Shown: positions 11,352-11,935 of the stretch, one piece after another
Layout: each line of letters starts with the position of its first letter
How positions within the stretch are numbered: the first letter of the stretch is position 1
Source of the DNA: a bacterium
GTDB lineage: Bacteria; Patescibacteriota; Minisyncoccia; UBA6257; 2-01-FULL-56-20
Reading direction: 5' to 3'
DNA length: 11,935 nt
Assembly: GCA_021780545.1 (NCBI GenBank)
Contig: JAJXYP010000072.1
Location: forward strand, 1 to 11,935
Position numbers and translations under genes: made by a program
Notes under the pieces: model-generated
The model's input: the letters and a program-made list of their open reading frames with translations, nothing else
Databases searched by the model: none
What the model was told of the DNA's origin: nothing

Positions 11352-11935
11352 ACAAACTGAAACAATTTGCCGCAGCGCATAAGATCATAACCTCTGCCGC
11401 CGTGATCCTTCTCGGATGGGGAGCGTACGCCTGGTATGGCGCCGCGACGAGCGCCCCCGCGGCGGCACTCTATGCCGTTCAGACGGCATCCCTGCAGACC
11501 GTGGTTGCGTCGGTATCGGGAAGCGGCCAGGTTGCGGCCGATACGACGGTCGACGTCAAGCCGCAGGTGACGGAAACGGTGACGCAGATTTACGTGACGC
11601 CAGGCGAGCGGGTTGCTGCCGGTCAGGCGCTGATTCAGCTCGATACGACGAACGAGGCTCGGGCTGTCCGGCAGGCGCAGCTGAATCTGCAGTCTGCCCA
11701 GCTGTCGCTTGCGCAGCTGCAGCAGATTGCAACGACGACACTCCTGCAGGATCAAGGCGGGGTGATGACTGCGGAAAATAATCTGGCGAACGCATCGACG
11801 TCGCTTGCAAAGGATTACGAGGGCGGCTTCAACACGGTCGCGAACACATTCGTCGATTTGCAGGCAATCATGGCCGATCTGCAGAACTTCATGATTGGCA
11901 CGCAGGTTGATAAAACACATACTAATCCGGATGCC
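11348..11935 (+). CDS. HlyD/MacA-type membrane fusion (periplasmic adaptor) protein, 3' end beyond window
   Basis: An open frame of 196 codons to the right edge without a stop. An N-terminal membrane anchor (about 12-30) is followed by the first half of the barrel-sandwich (lipoyl-like) hybrid domain, SGSGQVAADTTVDVKPQVTE (57-76) and VTPGERVAAGQALIQLD (83-99), the hallmark of RND/ABC efflux adaptors. A Gln/Leu-rich coiled-coil hairpin (about 103-155) follows, then an extension (FNTVANTFVDLQAIMADL) seen in MacA-like proteins of this type. It would link an inner-membrane ABC or RND pump to export across the envelope; a MacB-like ABC transporter would be expected just beyond the edge. It overlaps the preceding gene by ATGA. 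Confidence 0.88.
   Translation, partial: MNKLKQFAAAHKIITSAAVILLGWGAYAWYGAATSAPAAALYAVQTASLQTVVASVSGSGQVAADTTVDVKPQVTETVTQIYVTPGERVAAGQALIQLDTTNEARAVRQAQLNLQSAQLSLAQLQQIATTTLLQDQGGVMTAENNLANASTSLAKDYEGGFNTVANTFVDLQAIMADLQNFMIGTQVDKTHTNPDA

Overview
The window looks like a chromosomal segment of an uncultured, small-genome bacterium, most likely Patescibacteria/CPR (Parcubacteria-like). This is inference. It rests on an envelope gene run with a DUF5666-type protein beside an HlyD/MacA-type adaptor, on several compact orphan genes of kinds I associate with Patescibacteria, on 4-base ATGA overlaps, and on moderate-to-high GC. TGA is used as an ordinary stop, so the UGA=Gly code of Gracilibacteria/SR1 does not apply. 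No rRNA, tRNA, CRISPR array or prophage structural gene is visible.

Layout. 1-586 (minus): an unknown protein running off the left edge, with a consensus sigma70-type promoter (TTGACA-N17-TATAAT) and a 5' UTR holding two mutually exclusive hairpins. 717-1621: a probable IS1595-family (ISXO2-like) insertion sequence with an intact DDE transposase on the minus strand, flanked by an 8-bp direct repeat ATATTATA. 1687-2499: a membrane protein with a possible SPFH/Band 7-like domain, strong Shine-Dalgarno and strong terminator. 2566-2704: gene-free, with a second intrinsic terminator that has no gene in front of it. 2705-3676: ddl, D-Ala-D-Ala ligase. 3736-4083: an endonuclease/exonuclease/phosphatase-fold gene with about half of the domain deleted in frame. 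4153-5148: a SpoIIE/PP2C-type phosphatase. 5294-6184: pheA, prephenate dehydratase with ACT domain, as a stand-alone unit. 6362-6613: an 83-aa orphan with its own promoter, strong SD and a 13-bp-stem terminator. 6744-9874: a two-gene unit of a membrane-anchored extracytoplasmic protein and a large secreted M23 peptidase with Fn3-like domains. 9893-10384: a TrmH/SpoU RNA methyltransferase. 10425 to the right edge: a membrane protein, a DUF5666-type protein and an HlyD/MacA-type adaptor that runs off the window.

Expression logic. Two start architectures are mixed. ddl, the PP2C phosphatase, the 204-aa anchored protein and the TrmH gene have a -10 box (three with the extended TGn motif) ending 6-7 bases before the ATG and no good SD, as expected for leaderless mRNAs. 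The gene at 1-586, the possible SPFH gene, pheA and the 83-aa orphan instead have purine-rich SDs; three of these four have a recognisable -35/-10 promoter with a real 5' UTR, and the three whose 3' ends are visible end in strong terminators. Functionally, several plus-strand genes concern the envelope: peptidoglycan precursor (ddl), peptidoglycan cleavage (M23), and an efflux/secretion adaptor. I did not find a clear undescribed multi-gene defence or metabolic system. The most interesting items are the leaderless-start pattern, the possible IS-built promoter, the switch-like leader, the orphan terminator and the half-deleted nuclease/phosphatase-fold gene.
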